64,000 nt of DNA from Streptomyces sp. NBC_00377 (GCF_036075115.1 NZ_CP107958.1:3720001-3784000), one strand, 5' to 3'. Shown: positions 35,559 through 45,024, counted from the stretch's first letter. Translations and numbers: made by a program. Notes: generated by a model not told the origin, from the letters alone.

Positions 35559-35717
35559 GGCGCCGGATCATCGCAGCCACCGCCCCGGAACCCGACCCGA
35601 CACCGCCGCCGGACAGCCACCGTCCACCGACTGGCCCACAGGTACGACCGGCGGCTCCCGCCCGGCCGACAGGACCCCCTGGCCGGGCGGGGCGGGCGGC
35701 GGGCCGACAATGAAGGG

Positions 35718-36890
35718 GTGAACGTCCTCGCTCCGCTGCTCACCCCCCAGGGCCGTGCCCTCCTCGACGCGGTGCGTGGCACCGCGCCCGCCGACGAACT
35801 CGCCGTCGCCACCCGGCTGCGCCGCGAGCACCCCGCCGACCTGGTGTCCGCGGCCCTCGGCCAGGCCAGACTGCGGCAGCGGGCGGTGGTGAAGTTCGGG
35901 GCCGAGGACGCGGAGCGGATGTTCTTCACGCCGAACGGGGTGGAGCAGTCGACGCGGGCGAGTGTCGCCGGGTACCGGGCCGAGCGGATGAAGGCGCTCG
36001 GCGTGACCTCGGTGGCCGACCTGTGCTGCGGGATCGGCGGCGACGCGATCGCGCTCGCCCGGGCCGGGATCAGGGTGCTGGCCGTGGACCGGGACCCGGC
36101 CACGGCGGAGGCGGCGCGCGCGAACGCCGACGCACTGGGGCTGAGCGGACTGATCGAGGTGCGGGAGGCGGACGTCACCGAGGTGGACACCGGCGGCTAC
36201 GACGCCGTCTTCGTCGATCCGGCGCGCAGAGGAGGCCGGGGACGCATCTTCGACCCCGAGGCGTACTCGCCTCCGCTGTCCTGGGCGGTCGGCGCCGCCC
36301 TCGCCGCCCCGCGCGCCGCCCTGAAGATCGCGCCCGGCGTGCCGCACGAGGCGATCCCCGCCGAGGCCGAGGCCGAGTGGATCTCGGACGGCGGGGACGT
36401 GAAGGAGGCGGTGCTGTGGTTCGGGACCGAGCCGGGGGCCGTCCGGGCCACCCTGCTGCCGGGGCCCCGGACCCTGCTCGGCGGCGGGCTGCCCGACCCG
36501 GACGTCCGGCCGGTCGGGCGGTATCTGTACGAGCCCGACGGCGCCGTCATCCGGGCCCATCTGGTCGCCGACGTGGCCCGGGAGCTGGAGGGCGGGCTGA
36601 TCGACGCGACCATCGCCTACGTCACCGCCGACGCCCTGCGCCCCACCCCGCACGCCACCGCCTACGAGATCACCGACCGGCTCCCCTTCAACGTGAAGAA
36701 GCTGAAGGCGCTGCTGCGCGAGCGGGGGGTGGGGATCCTGACCGTGAAGAAACGGGGGTCGGCCGTGGAGCCGGAGGAACTGCGCAAGAAGGTGCTGCCC
36801 AAGCCGCAGGGCTCCGAGGCGGCGACGGTGTTCCTCACCCGAGTGGCGGGCGCCCCGACCATGCTGATCGGGAAGCCCGCCACCGCCTGA
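35718..36890 (+). CDS. class I SAM-dependent methyltransferase with THUMP-like C-terminal domain
   Basis: The 390-residue protein has SAM motif I VADLCCGIGGDAIALARAG (about 99-117), motif II AVDRDPATAEAA and the VFVDPARRGGRGR motif in place of a (D/N)PPY-type motif. The C-terminal third (INTVKKLKALL-like FNVKKLKALLRERGVGILTV) matches the THUMP-like domain found in this actinobacterial family. It may modify RNA, but the substrate is unknown. The GTG start follows GACAAT by six nt with AAGGGG directly adjacent, so it may be leaderless. Confidence 0.82.
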   Translation: MNVLAPLLTPQGRALLDAVRGTAPADELAVATRLRREHPADLVSAALGQARLRQRAVVKFGAEDAERMFFTPNGVEQSTRASVAGYRAERMKALGVTSVADLCCGIGGDAIALARAGIRVLAVDRDPATAEAARANADALGLSGLIEVREADVTEVDTGGYDAVFVDPARRGGRGRIFDPEAYSPPLSWAVGAALAAPRAALKIAPGVPHEAIPAEAEAEWISDGGDVKEAVLWFGTEPGAVRATLLPGPRTLLGGGLPDPDVRPVGRYLYEPDGAVIRAHLVADVARELEGGLIDATIAYVTADALRPTPHATAYEITDRLPFNVKKLKALLRERGVGILTVKKRGSAVEPEELRKKVLPKPQGSEAATVFLTRVAGAPTMLIGKPATA

Positions 36891-36945
36891 CGCCGTTCAG
36901 GCCGTCAGCCGTCCTCCTGCGAGGCGACCGCCTGGCTGCCGCCGA

Positions 36946-38280
36946 TCAGTAGCGGTCAGCCGACTCCGCTGACTCCGCCGCCCTGCGCAACAGCAGGTGC
37001 CGTTCGGGTGTGCTGGCCGTCAGCGCCGCCGCGCGTTCGAACTCCGCGCGGGCCTCCGCGGCACGGCCCAGGCGGGACAGGAGATCGGCGCGGACGCTCG
37101 GGAGCAGGTGGTAGTCCCGCAGGGCGGGTACGGCGGTCAGGGCGTCGACGAGGGCCAGGGCGGCGGCCGGGCCCTCGGTCATCGACACGGCGACCGCCCG
37201 GTTCAACTCGACCACCGGAGAGGGGAAGCGGGCCGCCAGCAGCCCGTACAGGGTGGCGATGCTCGCCCAGTCCGTGTCGGCGTAGCGGTACGCGTGCGCG
37301 TGGCAGGCGGCGATGGCGGCCTGGAGCGCGTACCGGCCCGGGAGGCCACCGGCAGCAGCCCGACGGGCCAGGCCGAGGGCGGCGATACCGCGGGCGATGA
37401 GCATCCGGTTCCAGCGGCGCCGGTCCTGGTCCTCGAGGAGGACGGGCGTCCCGTCGGGCGCCGTGCGGGCGGGCGTGCGGGACGCCTGGAACTCCAGCAG
37501 GGAGACCAGGCCGTGGACCTCCGGCTCCTTCGGCATCAGGCACGCCAGCTGCCGGGCCAGCCGCAGCGCGTCCTCGCACAGCGCCGGGCGCAGCCAGTCG
37601 TCGCCCGCGGTGGCCGCGTACCCCTCGTTGAAGATGAGGTAGATGACGTCGAGGACCGAGCCGAGACGGGCCTCGCGGTCGGGGCCGTAGGGCACCTCGA
37701 AGGCGATGTTCCTGGTGGCCAGGGTCTTCTTGGCGCGGACGATGCGCTGGGCCACGGTCGCTTCGGGCACCAGGAAGGCGCGGGCGATCTCGGTCGTGCT
37801 CAGGCCGCCCAGCAGGCGCAGGGTGAGGGCGGTGCGGGCCTCGGCGGACAGCACCGGGTGGCAGGCGGTGAAGACGAGCCTGAGCAGGTCGTCGTCGATG
37901 TCGTCGGGGTCGGCGGGCTCCTCCGGCGGTTCGGCGGTGTCCAGGCCGCGGCCGATCTCCTGGAGCTTGCGGGCGTAGTTCTCCCGGCGGCGGACCAGGT
38001 CGACGGCGCGGTGCCGGGCGGTGCCGGTGAGCCAGGCGCCGGGGTTGTCGGGCACACCGTCACGCGGCCACTGCTCCAACGCGGCGACCAGGGCGTCCTG
38101 CGCCAGTTCCTCGGCGATGCCGACGTCACGCACGACACGGGCGACGACCGCGATGACCCGGGGCGACTCCAGTCGGAAGACGGTCTCGATGGCGGTCCGG
38201 GGATCCGGGACGGGAGGGGCGTCCGGGGCGGGCCGGGGGTCCGGGGCGGGCCGGGGGTCCGGGGCGGGCTGTTGTTCCAC
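36946..38280 (-). CDS. ECF42-type RNA polymerase sigma factor with TPR-like C-terminal domain
   Basis: The 444-residue protein has sigma region 2 (IAEELAQDALVAALEQWPRD and PGAWLTGTARHRAVDLVRRR), region 4 (LRLLGGLSTTEIARAFLVPE) and a long helical C-terminal extension of about 200 residues. That extension carries the family hallmark LIFNEGYAAT. No anti-sigma factor is present; in ECF42 the extension is thought to control activity. Residues 2-20 are a Pro-Asp repeat from an 18-bp DNA repeat. The GTG start is 129 nt after the DGPF-domain gene, the usual partner of ECF42. Confidence 0.9.
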   Translation of the reverse strand: MEQQPAPDPRPAPDPRPAPDAPPVPDPRTAIETVFRLESPRVIAVVARVVRDVGIAEELAQDALVAALEQWPRDGVPDNPGAWLTGTARHRAVDLVRRRENYARKLQEIGRGLDTAEPPEEPADPDDIDDDLLRLVFTACHPVLSAEARTALTLRLLGGLSTTEIARAFLVPEATVAQRIVRAKKTLATRNIAFEVPYGPDREARLGSVLDVIYLIFNEGYAATAGDDWLRPALCEDALRLARQLACLMPKEPEVHGLVSLLEFQASRTPARTAPDGTPVLLEDQDRRRWNRMLIARGIAALGLARRAAAGGLPGRYALQAAIAACHAHAYRYADTDWASIATLYGLLAARFPSPVVELNRAVAVSMTEGPAAALALVDALTAVPALRDYHLLPSVRADLLSRLGRAAEARAEFERAAALTASTPERHLLLRRAAESAESADRY

Positions 38281-38409
38281 AACCCACCATCGAACACCCC
38301 GGCACGCGTTCGGACCAAGGAACGCACCGCGAACCTACCGACGACCCCGCCCACGACCGCGCCGACGACCGCATCGGGCAACGCGTCCGGGTGCGTACCC
38401 GGGGAACGC

Positions 38410-38766
38410 TCAGCCCTCCGCGATCTCCCGCACCTCGCAGGTCACCGTCCAGTGCTCCTCGTGCACCTTCAGGAACCGCTTCGTCCACTCGAGGGCCTCG
38501 GCCATGTCCTTGCACTGCATGAGGGCATAGCCGCCGACGACCTCCTTGGACTCGGTGAAGGGGCCGTCGGTGACCGAGAGCTTTCCGCCCTCCCAGTGCA
38601 CGCGGGCGCCCTGGGCGGACGGGGTGAGCCCGGCGGTGTCGAGCATGACGCCGGCCTTGGTGATCTCCTCGATCAGCTCGCCCATCCGCTGCATCAGCTC
38701 GGGGCTCGGTCCCTCCGCGGGGGCGGTGGCCTCGTCGATCTGCACGAGCGACAGGTAGCGCGGCAT
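38410..38766 (-). CDS. YCII-related DGPF-domain protein, ECF42 partner
   Basis: The 118-residue protein belongs to the YCII/DGPF family with a dimeric ferredoxin-like fold. The motif TDGPFTESKEVVGGYAL (about 66-82) is diagnostic. Such genes are the typical neighbours and targets of ECF42 sigma factors; their biochemical role is unclear. ATG 38766 has GAGGAG 6 nt upstream. It is probably co-transcribed with the sigma gene. Confidence 0.92.
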   Translation of the reverse strand: MPRYLSLVQIDEATAPAEGPSPELMQRMGELIEEITKAGVMLDTAGLTPSAQGARVHWEGGKLSVTDGPFTESKEVVGGYALMQCKDMAEALEWTKRFLKVHEEHWTVTCEVREIAEG

Positions 38767-38857
38767 GGTGACTCCTCGGGTCGGGTGAGCCGGGTCCTTT
38801 CCGGCCTCTCACACCTTCGTCGAACGGGCCCGGACCGGATCGACACCTCACCGGGAC

Positions 38858-39901
38858 TTATTTCAGCGACTTCCACAGCGCGCTCGCGGCAGGCTCCCGC
38901 GCCACCACCCGGTTGGGGTCGGAGGGGGCCGCCGCCACCGGCATGGTCACCGTTTTCACGCCGGCGGCCGGCAGCCCCTTCAGACTCCGGCCGAGCTCCG
39001 TCAGTTCGGCGAGGGAGTCCAGGCCGGTGTCCGTGGTGAGGCCGGCGGTGACCGCGTAGGCGACCTTGTACAGCTTGGCGGGGCTGGTCAGCAGGTCGGT
39101 CGAGGCGATCTGCTCCAGCAGGGCCTTCACCAGTCTTTGCTGGAGGCCTATGCGGCCGAGGTCGCTGCCGTCGCCTATGCCGTGCCGGGTGCGGGCCAGG
39201 GCGAGCGCACGGGTGCCGTTCAGATGGTGGGTGCCTGCCGCGAGACGGAGGTGGCTGTCGTCGTCGTCGATGTCCTCGTCGGTGGTGACGGTGACCCCGC
39301 CGAGGGCGTCCACGAGCTTCGCGAAACCGGAGAAGTCGACCTCGATGTAGTGGTCCATACGCACGTCGGTGATCGACTCGACCGTCTTGACGGCGCAGAC
39401 CGGACCGCCGAGGGAGTAGGCCGTGTTGAACATCGCGCCGTGGGCCACCGCCGTCGTGCCGCCGTCGGACAGCGGGCAGGAGGGGCGGGTGACGAGGGTG
39501 TCGCGCGGGATGCTGACGACGGTGGCCTTCGTACGGCCCGCGTCGATGTGCACGACCATCGCCGTGTCGGAGCGGGCCCCCGAGCTGTCGCCGCCGCCGA
39601 GCTCCTGGTTCTCCTTGCCGCTGCGCGAGTCCGAGCCGAGCACCAGGATGTTCACCGCCTCGGTGGGCAGCGGGGAGGCGGACGGTGCCGGGGTGGTGAC
39701 CGCCCTCACGGGCCGGTTGTCGCCCAGCGCGTTGTCGATGTCGACGCCCTTGATGTTGTCCTCGAGGCGCCAGTAGGCCCAGCCCGCAGTCCCGGCGCCC
39801 ACCACCAGCGCGGCGGCCAGACCGAGACCGGCGGCCTTCAGCACTCCCGGCCGCCGGCCGGCCCGTCTGCCCGCGTCGTCCTGCTCCTCGTGTCGCGTCA
39901 C
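38858..39901 (-). CDS. LytR-CpsA-Psr (LCP) family cell-wall glycopolymer ligase
   Basis: The 347-residue protein has a short cytoplasmic N-terminus, a membrane helix (about 21-45) and an extracellular LCP domain. Conserved elements are ILVLGSDSR, SDTAMVVHID, VVSIPRDTLV with the catalytic Arg/Asp cluster, HYIEVDFSGFAKLVDALGGV and LNGTRALALARTRHG. LCP enzymes transfer wall teichoic acid or other polymers from lipid carriers to peptidoglycan. The GTG start has TACGTT seven nt upstream and no ribosome site, suggesting a leaderless message. Confidence 0.93.
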   Translation of the reverse strand: MTRHEEQDDAGRRAGRRPGVLKAAGLGLAAALVVGAGTAGWAYWRLEDNIKGVDIDNALGDNRPVRAVTTPAPSASPLPTEAVNILVLGSDSRSGKENQELGGGDSSGARSDTAMVVHIDAGRTKATVVSIPRDTLVTRPSCPLSDGGTTAVAHGAMFNTAYSLGGPVCAVKTVESITDVRMDHYIEVDFSGFAKLVDALGGVTVTTDEDIDDDDSHLRLAAGTHHLNGTRALALARTRHGIGDGSDLGRIGLQQRLVKALLEQIASTDLLTSPAKLYKVAYAVTAGLTTDTGLDSLAELTELGRSLKGLPAAGVKTVTMPVAAAPSDPNRVVAREPAASALWKSLK

Positions 39902-40001
39902 GGACAGGAACGTAAGTCCGAATTATGAGCGGACTGTTAGGACGGCGGGCCGACAGCGGAATTCTCGGGAAGATCTCACGATCCCCGGCCCGCCGCCCCC
40001 G

Positions 40002-41357
40002 TCAGCCCAGTGCCACCGTGGGCGCCGGATTGCTGCCGCTCCAGTTCGCGTTGAACCCGAAGCTGACCGAACCCCCGTCCGGGACCGACCCGTTGTAGGA
40101 GGCGTTCACGCACGTCACGGCCGCCCCCGACTGGGTGCAGTTCGCGTTCCAGGCCTGGGTGATCTGCTGGCCCGCGCCGTACGTCCAGGTCACCGTCCAG
40201 GACGACAGGGAAGCGCCCGAGCAGGAGACCGTCACGTTCCCGGTGAACCCGGTGTTCCACTGGCTGCCCACCTCGTAGGCCGCCGTGCAGGCGCCGGCCG
40301 GCGGTGGGGTCGTCGTGCCGCCCAGCGCCTCGGCGATGCCGTAGTACGCCGGTTTCGGCGCGTAGTTCGCGTCGTACGGCGTCGCCGCCCCCTGCCCCGG
40401 GAAGGTGCTCTCCACCCAGGAGTCGGAGTCGGTGAAGCCCCACACGGTGAGGTTCACACAGCGCGTCACCGCCACGCAGGCCGCGGTGACCGCCGTGTAG
40501 TCGGCCTTCTGCTGGGCCAGCTTGCCGCTGTCGGACGGGAGTGCCATCCGGATGTCCAGCTCGGTGATGGCCACGTCGACGCCGAGGTCGGCGAACCGCT
40601 GGATGTTCTGCTGGAGGGTGGAAGGGACCTGACCGAGGACGAGGTGGGCCTGGAGGCCGACCCCGTCGATCGGAACTCCCCGCTCCTTCAGCGACTTGAC
40701 CAGGTTGTAGAGAGCGGTGCTCTTCGCGTTGACCCCCTCGACGTTGTAGTCGTTGATGTAGAGCTTCGCGGCCGGGTCGGCGGCCCTGGCCCAGGTGAGG
40801 GCGTTCGCGATGTAGTCCGCGCCGAGGCCGTTGTACCAGAGGGTCGAGCGGTAGGTGCCGTCCTCGTTGAATGCCTCGTTGACGACGTCCCACGCGGCGA
40901 TCTTTCCCTTGTAGCGCCCGGCCTCCGTGCTGATGTGGTTCTGAAGGAGGGCCCCGAGCTGGGCGGACGTCCAGGTGCCGTTGGTGAGCCAGCCGGGGTT
41001 CTGGCTGTGCCAGACCAGGGTGTGGCCGCGCACCTGCTGGCCGTGGGCCTGCGCGAAGGCCACGATCTGGTCCGCCTCCGCCCAGTTGAAGGAGTTCTGG
41101 GTCGGCTCGACCGATCCCCACTTCATGGCGTTGCCGGGGGTCAGCGAGCCGAACTGCGTCCCGGCGAGGTCGCCGTAGGTCCCGGTGAGTCTCGAGCCGG
41201 TGACCGCCGTGCCGATGACCTTGCCCTTGGCGGCGCCGAGGTCGCGCAGCGGGGTGTCGGCGGCGTGCGCCACTCCGGTGAGGAGGGCTCCGACGGTGGC
41301 CGCCCCGGCGAGCAGGGCGGCGAGACGTGCACGTATCGAGGAACTGGAGGAGCTCAT
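40002..41357 (-). CDS. secreted endo-1,4-beta-xylanase, GH10 plus CBM2
   Basis: The 451-residue enzyme cleaves xylan outside the cell. A signal peptide ends near residue 32 (GVAHA). The GH10 barrel (about 35-340) contains TPGNAMKWGSVEP, GHTLVWHSQNP, the acid/base Glu in WDVVNEAFNEDG and the nucleophile Glu in ITELDIRM. A short TTTPPP linker leads to a C-terminal family 2 carbohydrate-binding module with Trp residues (VGSQWNTGFTGNVTV, SSWTVTWTY, FNANWSGSN). GGAGG lies 8 nt before ATG 41357. The 13-bp palindrome upstream is a likely repressor site. Confidence 0.96.
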   Translation of the reverse strand: MSSSSSSIRARLAALLAGAATVGALLTGVAHAADTPLRDLGAAKGKVIGTAVTGSRLTGTYGDLAGTQFGSLTPGNAMKWGSVEPTQNSFNWAEADQIVAFAQAHGQQVRGHTLVWHSQNPGWLTNGTWTSAQLGALLQNHISTEAGRYKGKIAAWDVVNEAFNEDGTYRSTLWYNGLGADYIANALTWARAADPAAKLYINDYNVEGVNAKSTALYNLVKSLKERGVPIDGVGLQAHLVLGQVPSTLQQNIQRFADLGVDVAITELDIRMALPSDSGKLAQQKADYTAVTAACVAVTRCVNLTVWGFTDSDSWVESTFPGQGAATPYDANYAPKPAYYGIAEALGGTTTPPPAGACTAAYEVGSQWNTGFTGNVTVSCSGASLSSWTVTWTYGAGQQITQAWNANCTQSGAAVTCVNASYNGSVPDGGSVSFGFNANWSGSNPAPTVALG

Positions 41358-41368
41358 TGCGGGTGCCT

Positions 41369-41381
41369 CCGAAAGTTTCGG
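41369..41381. promoter_or_regulatory. xylanase operator CCGAAA-G-TTTCGG
   Basis: A perfect palindrome 12 nt upstream of the xylanase start matches the GAAA-N-TTTC element described upstream of Streptomyces xylanase genes. It also fits CGAA-N3-TTCG, the same layout as the site before the GH3 gene (42618-42628). Confidence 0.7.
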
Positions 41382-41466
41382 TCGTGCAACCGATTGACTT
41401 CGGAGGAGTGTGGGGGCGTCCGCCACACCCGTCAATACGTCAACTTCCGGCCAGACCGCCCCGTTG

Positions 41467-42537
41467 TCACCCGGCGGGCGGCGCCGCGGTACTCGACCGC
41501 ACCACCAGGCTCGTCGCCAGCTCCACCCGGGTCGCCGTCGTCGTCTCCCGGGACGTCGAGCGGCCCAGTTCCAGCACCAGCCGGGCCGCCGCCTCAGCCA
41601 TCTCCGTCAGCGGCTGGCGGACGGTCGTCAGCGGCGGGCCCACCCAGGGGGCCACCGGGAGATCGTCGAAGCCGACCACGCTCACGTCCTGCGGGATGCG
41701 CAGCCCCAGCTCGCGGGCGGCCTCGTAGAAACCGAGCGCCTGGAGGTCGTTGCCCGCGAACACGGCGGTGGGACGGTCCGGACGGTCGAGGAGCTCACGG
41801 CCGAGCCGGTAGCCGGTCTCGTGGTGGAAGTCCCCGGTCCTGATCAGCCGCCGGTCGACCGGCAGCCCGGCCGTCTCCAGCGCCGCGCGGTAGCCGTCGA
41901 TCCGGGCCCGGCTGCACATCATCTGCGGCGGCCCGCTGATCGCGCCGATCCGCCGGTGCCCCAGCTCCACCAGGTGCCGGGTCGCGGCGAGGCCGCCCTG
42001 CCAGTTGGTGGCCCCGATGGACGGCACGTCCGCGCCCGGGTCGCCGGCCGGGTCCATCACCACGAACGGGATGGACCGGCTGGTCAGCAGGGCCCGCTGG
42101 GACTCGTCGAGCCCGGACAGGACCAGCACGACACCGTGCGGGCGGCGGGCGGCGACCTGGTCGGCCCAGGTCCGCCCGGGGGTCAGCCGTCCGGCGCTCT
42201 CACTGAGCACGACACTCAGTCCGGCGTCCCGCGCCACGTTCTCCACACCCCGGATGACCTCCATCGCCCAGGCGCTCTCCAGCTCGTGGAAGACCAGGTC
42301 GATGAGCGGTGAGCGGGTCGCCTCGGCGCGGCGCCGCCGGTAGCCGTGGGCGCGCAGCAGCTCCTCGACGCGGGTGCGGGTGGAGGGGGCGACATCGGCG
42401 CGGCCGTTGAGGACCTTCGAAACAGTCGGTGCCGACACGCCCGCCTCGCGGGCGATCTCCGCGAGCGTCGCGGTCTGGGCCGGCCGCGTTTCCGTCCGTG
42501 CTTCCGTACGGGTTTCCGCGGGCTCCGAGGGTGTCAT
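41467..42537 (-). CDS. LacI-family transcriptional repressor of the xylan/GH3 locus
   Basis: The 356-residue protein has an N-terminal helix-turn-helix (about 22-75, TLAEIAREAGVSAPTVSKVL) and a periplasmic-binding-protein-like effector domain (VVLVLSGLDESQRALL, TAVFAGNDLQALGFYEAAREL). Flanked by a xylanase and a GH3 glycosidase that share an inverted-repeat operator, it is the likely local repressor responding to xylo- or cello-oligosaccharides. ATG 42537 follows a minus-strand TACGAT by seven nt and lacks a ribosome site, so it is probably leaderless. Confidence 0.92.
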   Translation of the reverse strand: MTPSEPAETRTEARTETRPAQTATLAEIAREAGVSAPTVSKVLNGRADVAPSTRTRVEELLRAHGYRRRRAEATRSPLIDLVFHELESAWAMEVIRGVENVARDAGLSVVLSESAGRLTPGRTWADQVAARRPHGVVLVLSGLDESQRALLTSRSIPFVVMDPAGDPGADVPSIGATNWQGGLAATRHLVELGHRRIGAISGPPQMMCSRARIDGYRAALETAGLPVDRRLIRTGDFHHETGYRLGRELLDRPDRPTAVFAGNDLQALGFYEAARELGLRIPQDVSVVGFDDLPVAPWVGPPLTTVRQPLTEMAEAAARLVLELGRSTSRETTTATRVELATSLVVRSSTAAPPAG

Positions 42538-42565
42538 GGCGGCGATCGTATCGCCACGCGGCCTC

Positions 42566-42594
42566 TTGACGAACCTAGTACGACGCCATAGGTT
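42566..42594 (+). promoter_or_regulatory. GH3 gene promoter
   Basis: TTGACG (42566-42571), a 17-nt spacer and TAGGTT (42589-42594). A 7-bp inverted repeat GAACCTA/TAGGTTC (42571-42577, 42589-42595) spans the spacer and -10. The transcription start would be near 42601, just before the CGAA-N3-TTCG site. Confidence 0.6.
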
Positions 42595-42617
42595 CCCGGA
42601 ACATTCGAAGTACAGCT

Positions 42618-42628
42618 CGAAACATTCG
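42618..42628. promoter_or_regulatory. CGAA-ACA-TTCG operator of the GH3 gene
   Basis: An inverted repeat with the same arms and spacing as the xylanase box lies about 20 nt after the expected GH3 transcription start, a roadblock position for the LacI-type repressor. Confidence 0.6.
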
Positions 42629-42699
42629 TACGGCCCGCCCCACACACCGCCCGCACCGACTGTCCACCTGGTGGCTCACCGACCTCTGACAGGAGTTTC

Positions 42700-45024
42700 A
42701 TGACCACCGCCCCCTGGCGTGATCCCGCCCTGCCCGCCGCCGCCCGCGTCGACGATCTCCTCTCCCGGATGACCCTGGAGGAGAAGACCGCCCAGCTGTA
42801 CGGCGTGTGGGTCGGCGCCGCGGCGGACGGCGACGGCGTGGCCCCGCACCAGCACGACATGACCGCCGAGAGCGCCGACCCCGCCGCCGACTACGACGAG
42901 CTGATCACCCGTGGGCTCGGTCAGCTGACCCGGTCCTTCGGCACCGCGCCCGTGGACCCCGCGCTCGGCGTCCGGGCGCTGGCCCTCGCCCAGCGCCGGA
43001 TCGCCGCGGCCGGCCGCTTCGGCATCCCCGCGGTGGCCCACGAGGAGTGCCTGGCCGGCTTCACCGCCTGGCGGGCCACCGCCTATCCGGTCCCGCTGGC
43101 CTGGGGCGCCGCCTTCGACCCGCCGCTGGTGGAGGAGATGGGCCGGGCGATCGGCCGCGATCTGCGCGCGGTCGGCGTCCACCAGGGCCTCGCCCCCGTC
43201 CTGGACGTCGTGCGGGACCCGCGCTGGGGCCGGGTCGAGGAGACCATCGGCGAGGACCCGTACCTGGTCGGGACGGTCGGTACGGCCTACGTGCGCGGGC
43301 TGGAGTCCGCCGGGGTCGTCGCCACGCTCAAGCACTTCGCCGGGTACGCCTCCTCCGTGGGCGCCCGCAACCTGGCCCCGGTGCGGGCGGGGACACGCGA
43401 GTTCGCCGACGTCACCCTGCCCCCCTTCGAGATGGCGCTGCGCGAGGGCGGCGCCCGCTCGGTGATGGCCGCCTACACGGAACGCGACGGCGTCCCGGCC
43501 TCCGCCGACCCCGAGCTGCTGACCCGCCTCCTGCGCGACGAGTGGGGTTTCACCGGCACGGTCGTCGCCGACTACTTCGGCATCGCCTTCCTCCAGACCC
43601 TGCACCGCGTCGCCGGCACCCCCGCGGAGGCGGCCCACCTCGCCCTGGCGGCCGGCATCGATGTCGAGCTGCCCACCGTGAAGTACTACGGCGAGGCGCT
43701 GGTCGCGGCGGTGCGCGCCGGCGAACTCCCCGAGGAGCTGGTCGACCGGGCCGCCCACCGCGTCCTGCTCCAGAAGTGCGAACTCGGCCTGCTGGACGAG
43801 GACTGGCGGCCGGAACCGGAGACCGCGGGCCCGGTCGACCTCGACCCCCCGGCGAACCGTGCCCTGGCCCGCCGGCTGGCCGAGGAGTCGGTGGTCCTGC
43901 TGGACAACCCCGACGCCCTGCTCCCCCTCGCCCCCGACACCCGCATCGCCGTGGTGGGCCCGCGGGCGGCGGACGCGCTGGCGATGCTGGGCTGCTACTC
44001 CTTCCCCTCTCATGTCCTCACCCACCACCCCGAGGTGGACCCGGGCATCGAGATCCCCACCGTGCTGGAGTCCCTGCGGGCCGAACTCCACGACGCGAAG
44101 GTCACCTTCACCGAGGGCTGCGGGGTCTCGGACCCGGATCCGTCCGGCTTCACCGAGGCCATCGCCCGCGCCGCGGAGGCGGACGTCTGCGTGGCCGTCC
44201 TCGGCGACCGGGCGGGCCTGTTCGGCCGGGGCACCTCGGGCGAGGGCTGCGACGTGGCCGACCTCAGCCTGCCCGGCGTCCAGGGCGAACTGCTGGACGC
44301 GCTGGTCGCGACGGGCGTCCCCGTCGTCCTCGTGCTGCTCACCGGACGCCCCTACGCGCTCGGCCGCTGGCACGGGCGGCTGGGGGCGGTCGTCCAGGCG
44401 TTCTTCCCGGGCGAGGAGGGCGGCCCGGCGGTGGCGGGCGTGCTGTCCGGCCGGGTGAACCCCTCGGGACGCCTCCCGGTGAGCGTGCCGCACCTGCCGG
44501 GCGGCCAGCCCTGGACCTACCTCCAGCCGCCGCTGGGGCTGGCGGGCGAGGTCAGCAGCCTGGACCCGACCCCGCTGTACCCGTTCGGCCACGGGCGCTC
44601 CTACACGGAGTTCGCCTGGGAGGACTTCTCCGGCCCGGACGCCGAAATCGACACGGACGGCTCGTACGACCTCTCCGTGACGGTCCGCAACAGCGGTGGG
44701 CGGGCCGGCGCGGAGGTCGTGCAGCTGTATCTGCACGACCCGGTGGCGAGTGTGACGCGCCCCGACGTACGGCTGATCGGTTACCGGCGGCTGGAACTGG
44801 CTGCGGGCGAGTCGGCCCGGGTGACCTTCCGCTTCCACGCCGACCTGTCGGCGTTCACCGACCGGGCGGGGCGCCGGGTGGTCGAACCCGGGGACCTGCA
44901 ACTGCGGTTGGGGACGTCCAGCGGGCAGACGCGGGAGACGGCCCGGGTGCGGCTCACCGGGCCGGTGCGTGAGGTGGGGGCCGAGCGGCGACTGCACTGC
45001 GAGGTGGAGGTCCTGCGGGCGTGA
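42700..45024 (+). CDS. glycoside hydrolase family 3 beta-xylosidase/beta-glucosidase
   Basis: The 774-residue cytoplasmic enzyme (no signal peptide) probably hydrolyses imported xylo- or cello-oligosaccharides. The GH3 N-terminal barrel holds SRMTLEEKTAQL, PVLDVVRDPRWGRVEETIGE, TLKHFAGY and the nucleophile Asp291 in TVVADYFG. The second domain (SVVLLDNPDALLPL, VLGDRAGLFGRGTSGEGCD) and a C-terminal fibronectin III-like domain (VRNSGGRAGAEVVQLYLHDP) follow. AGGAG precedes ATG 42700. It is divergent from the LacI regulator. Confidence 0.94.
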   Translation: MTTAPWRDPALPAAARVDDLLSRMTLEEKTAQLYGVWVGAAADGDGVAPHQHDMTAESADPAADYDELITRGLGQLTRSFGTAPVDPALGVRALALAQRRIAAAGRFGIPAVAHEECLAGFTAWRATAYPVPLAWGAAFDPPLVEEMGRAIGRDLRAVGVHQGLAPVLDVVRDPRWGRVEETIGEDPYLVGTVGTAYVRGLESAGVVATLKHFAGYASSVGARNLAPVRAGTREFADVTLPPFEMALREGGARSVMAAYTERDGVPASADPELLTRLLRDEWGFTGTVVADYFGIAFLQTLHRVAGTPAEAAHLALAAGIDVELPTVKYYGEALVAAVRAGELPEELVDRAAHRVLLQKCELGLLDEDWRPEPETAGPVDLDPPANRALARRLAEESVVLLDNPDALLPLAPDTRIAVVGPRAADALAMLGCYSFPSHVLTHHPEVDPGIEIPTVLESLRAELHDAKVTFTEGCGVSDPDPSGFTEAIARAAEADVCVAVLGDRAGLFGRGTSGEGCDVADLSLPGVQGELLDALVATGVPVVLVLLTGRPYALGRWHGRLGAVVQAFFPGEEGGPAVAGVLSGRVNPSGRLPVSVPHLPGGQPWTYLQPPLGLAGEVSSLDPTPLYPFGHGRSYTEFAWEDFSGPDAEIDTDGSYDLSVTVRNSGGRAGAEVVQLYLHDPVASVTRPDVRLIGYRRLELAAGESARVTFRFHADLSAFTDRAGRRVVEPGDLQLRLGTSSGQTRETARVRLTGPVREVGAERRLHCEVEVLRA

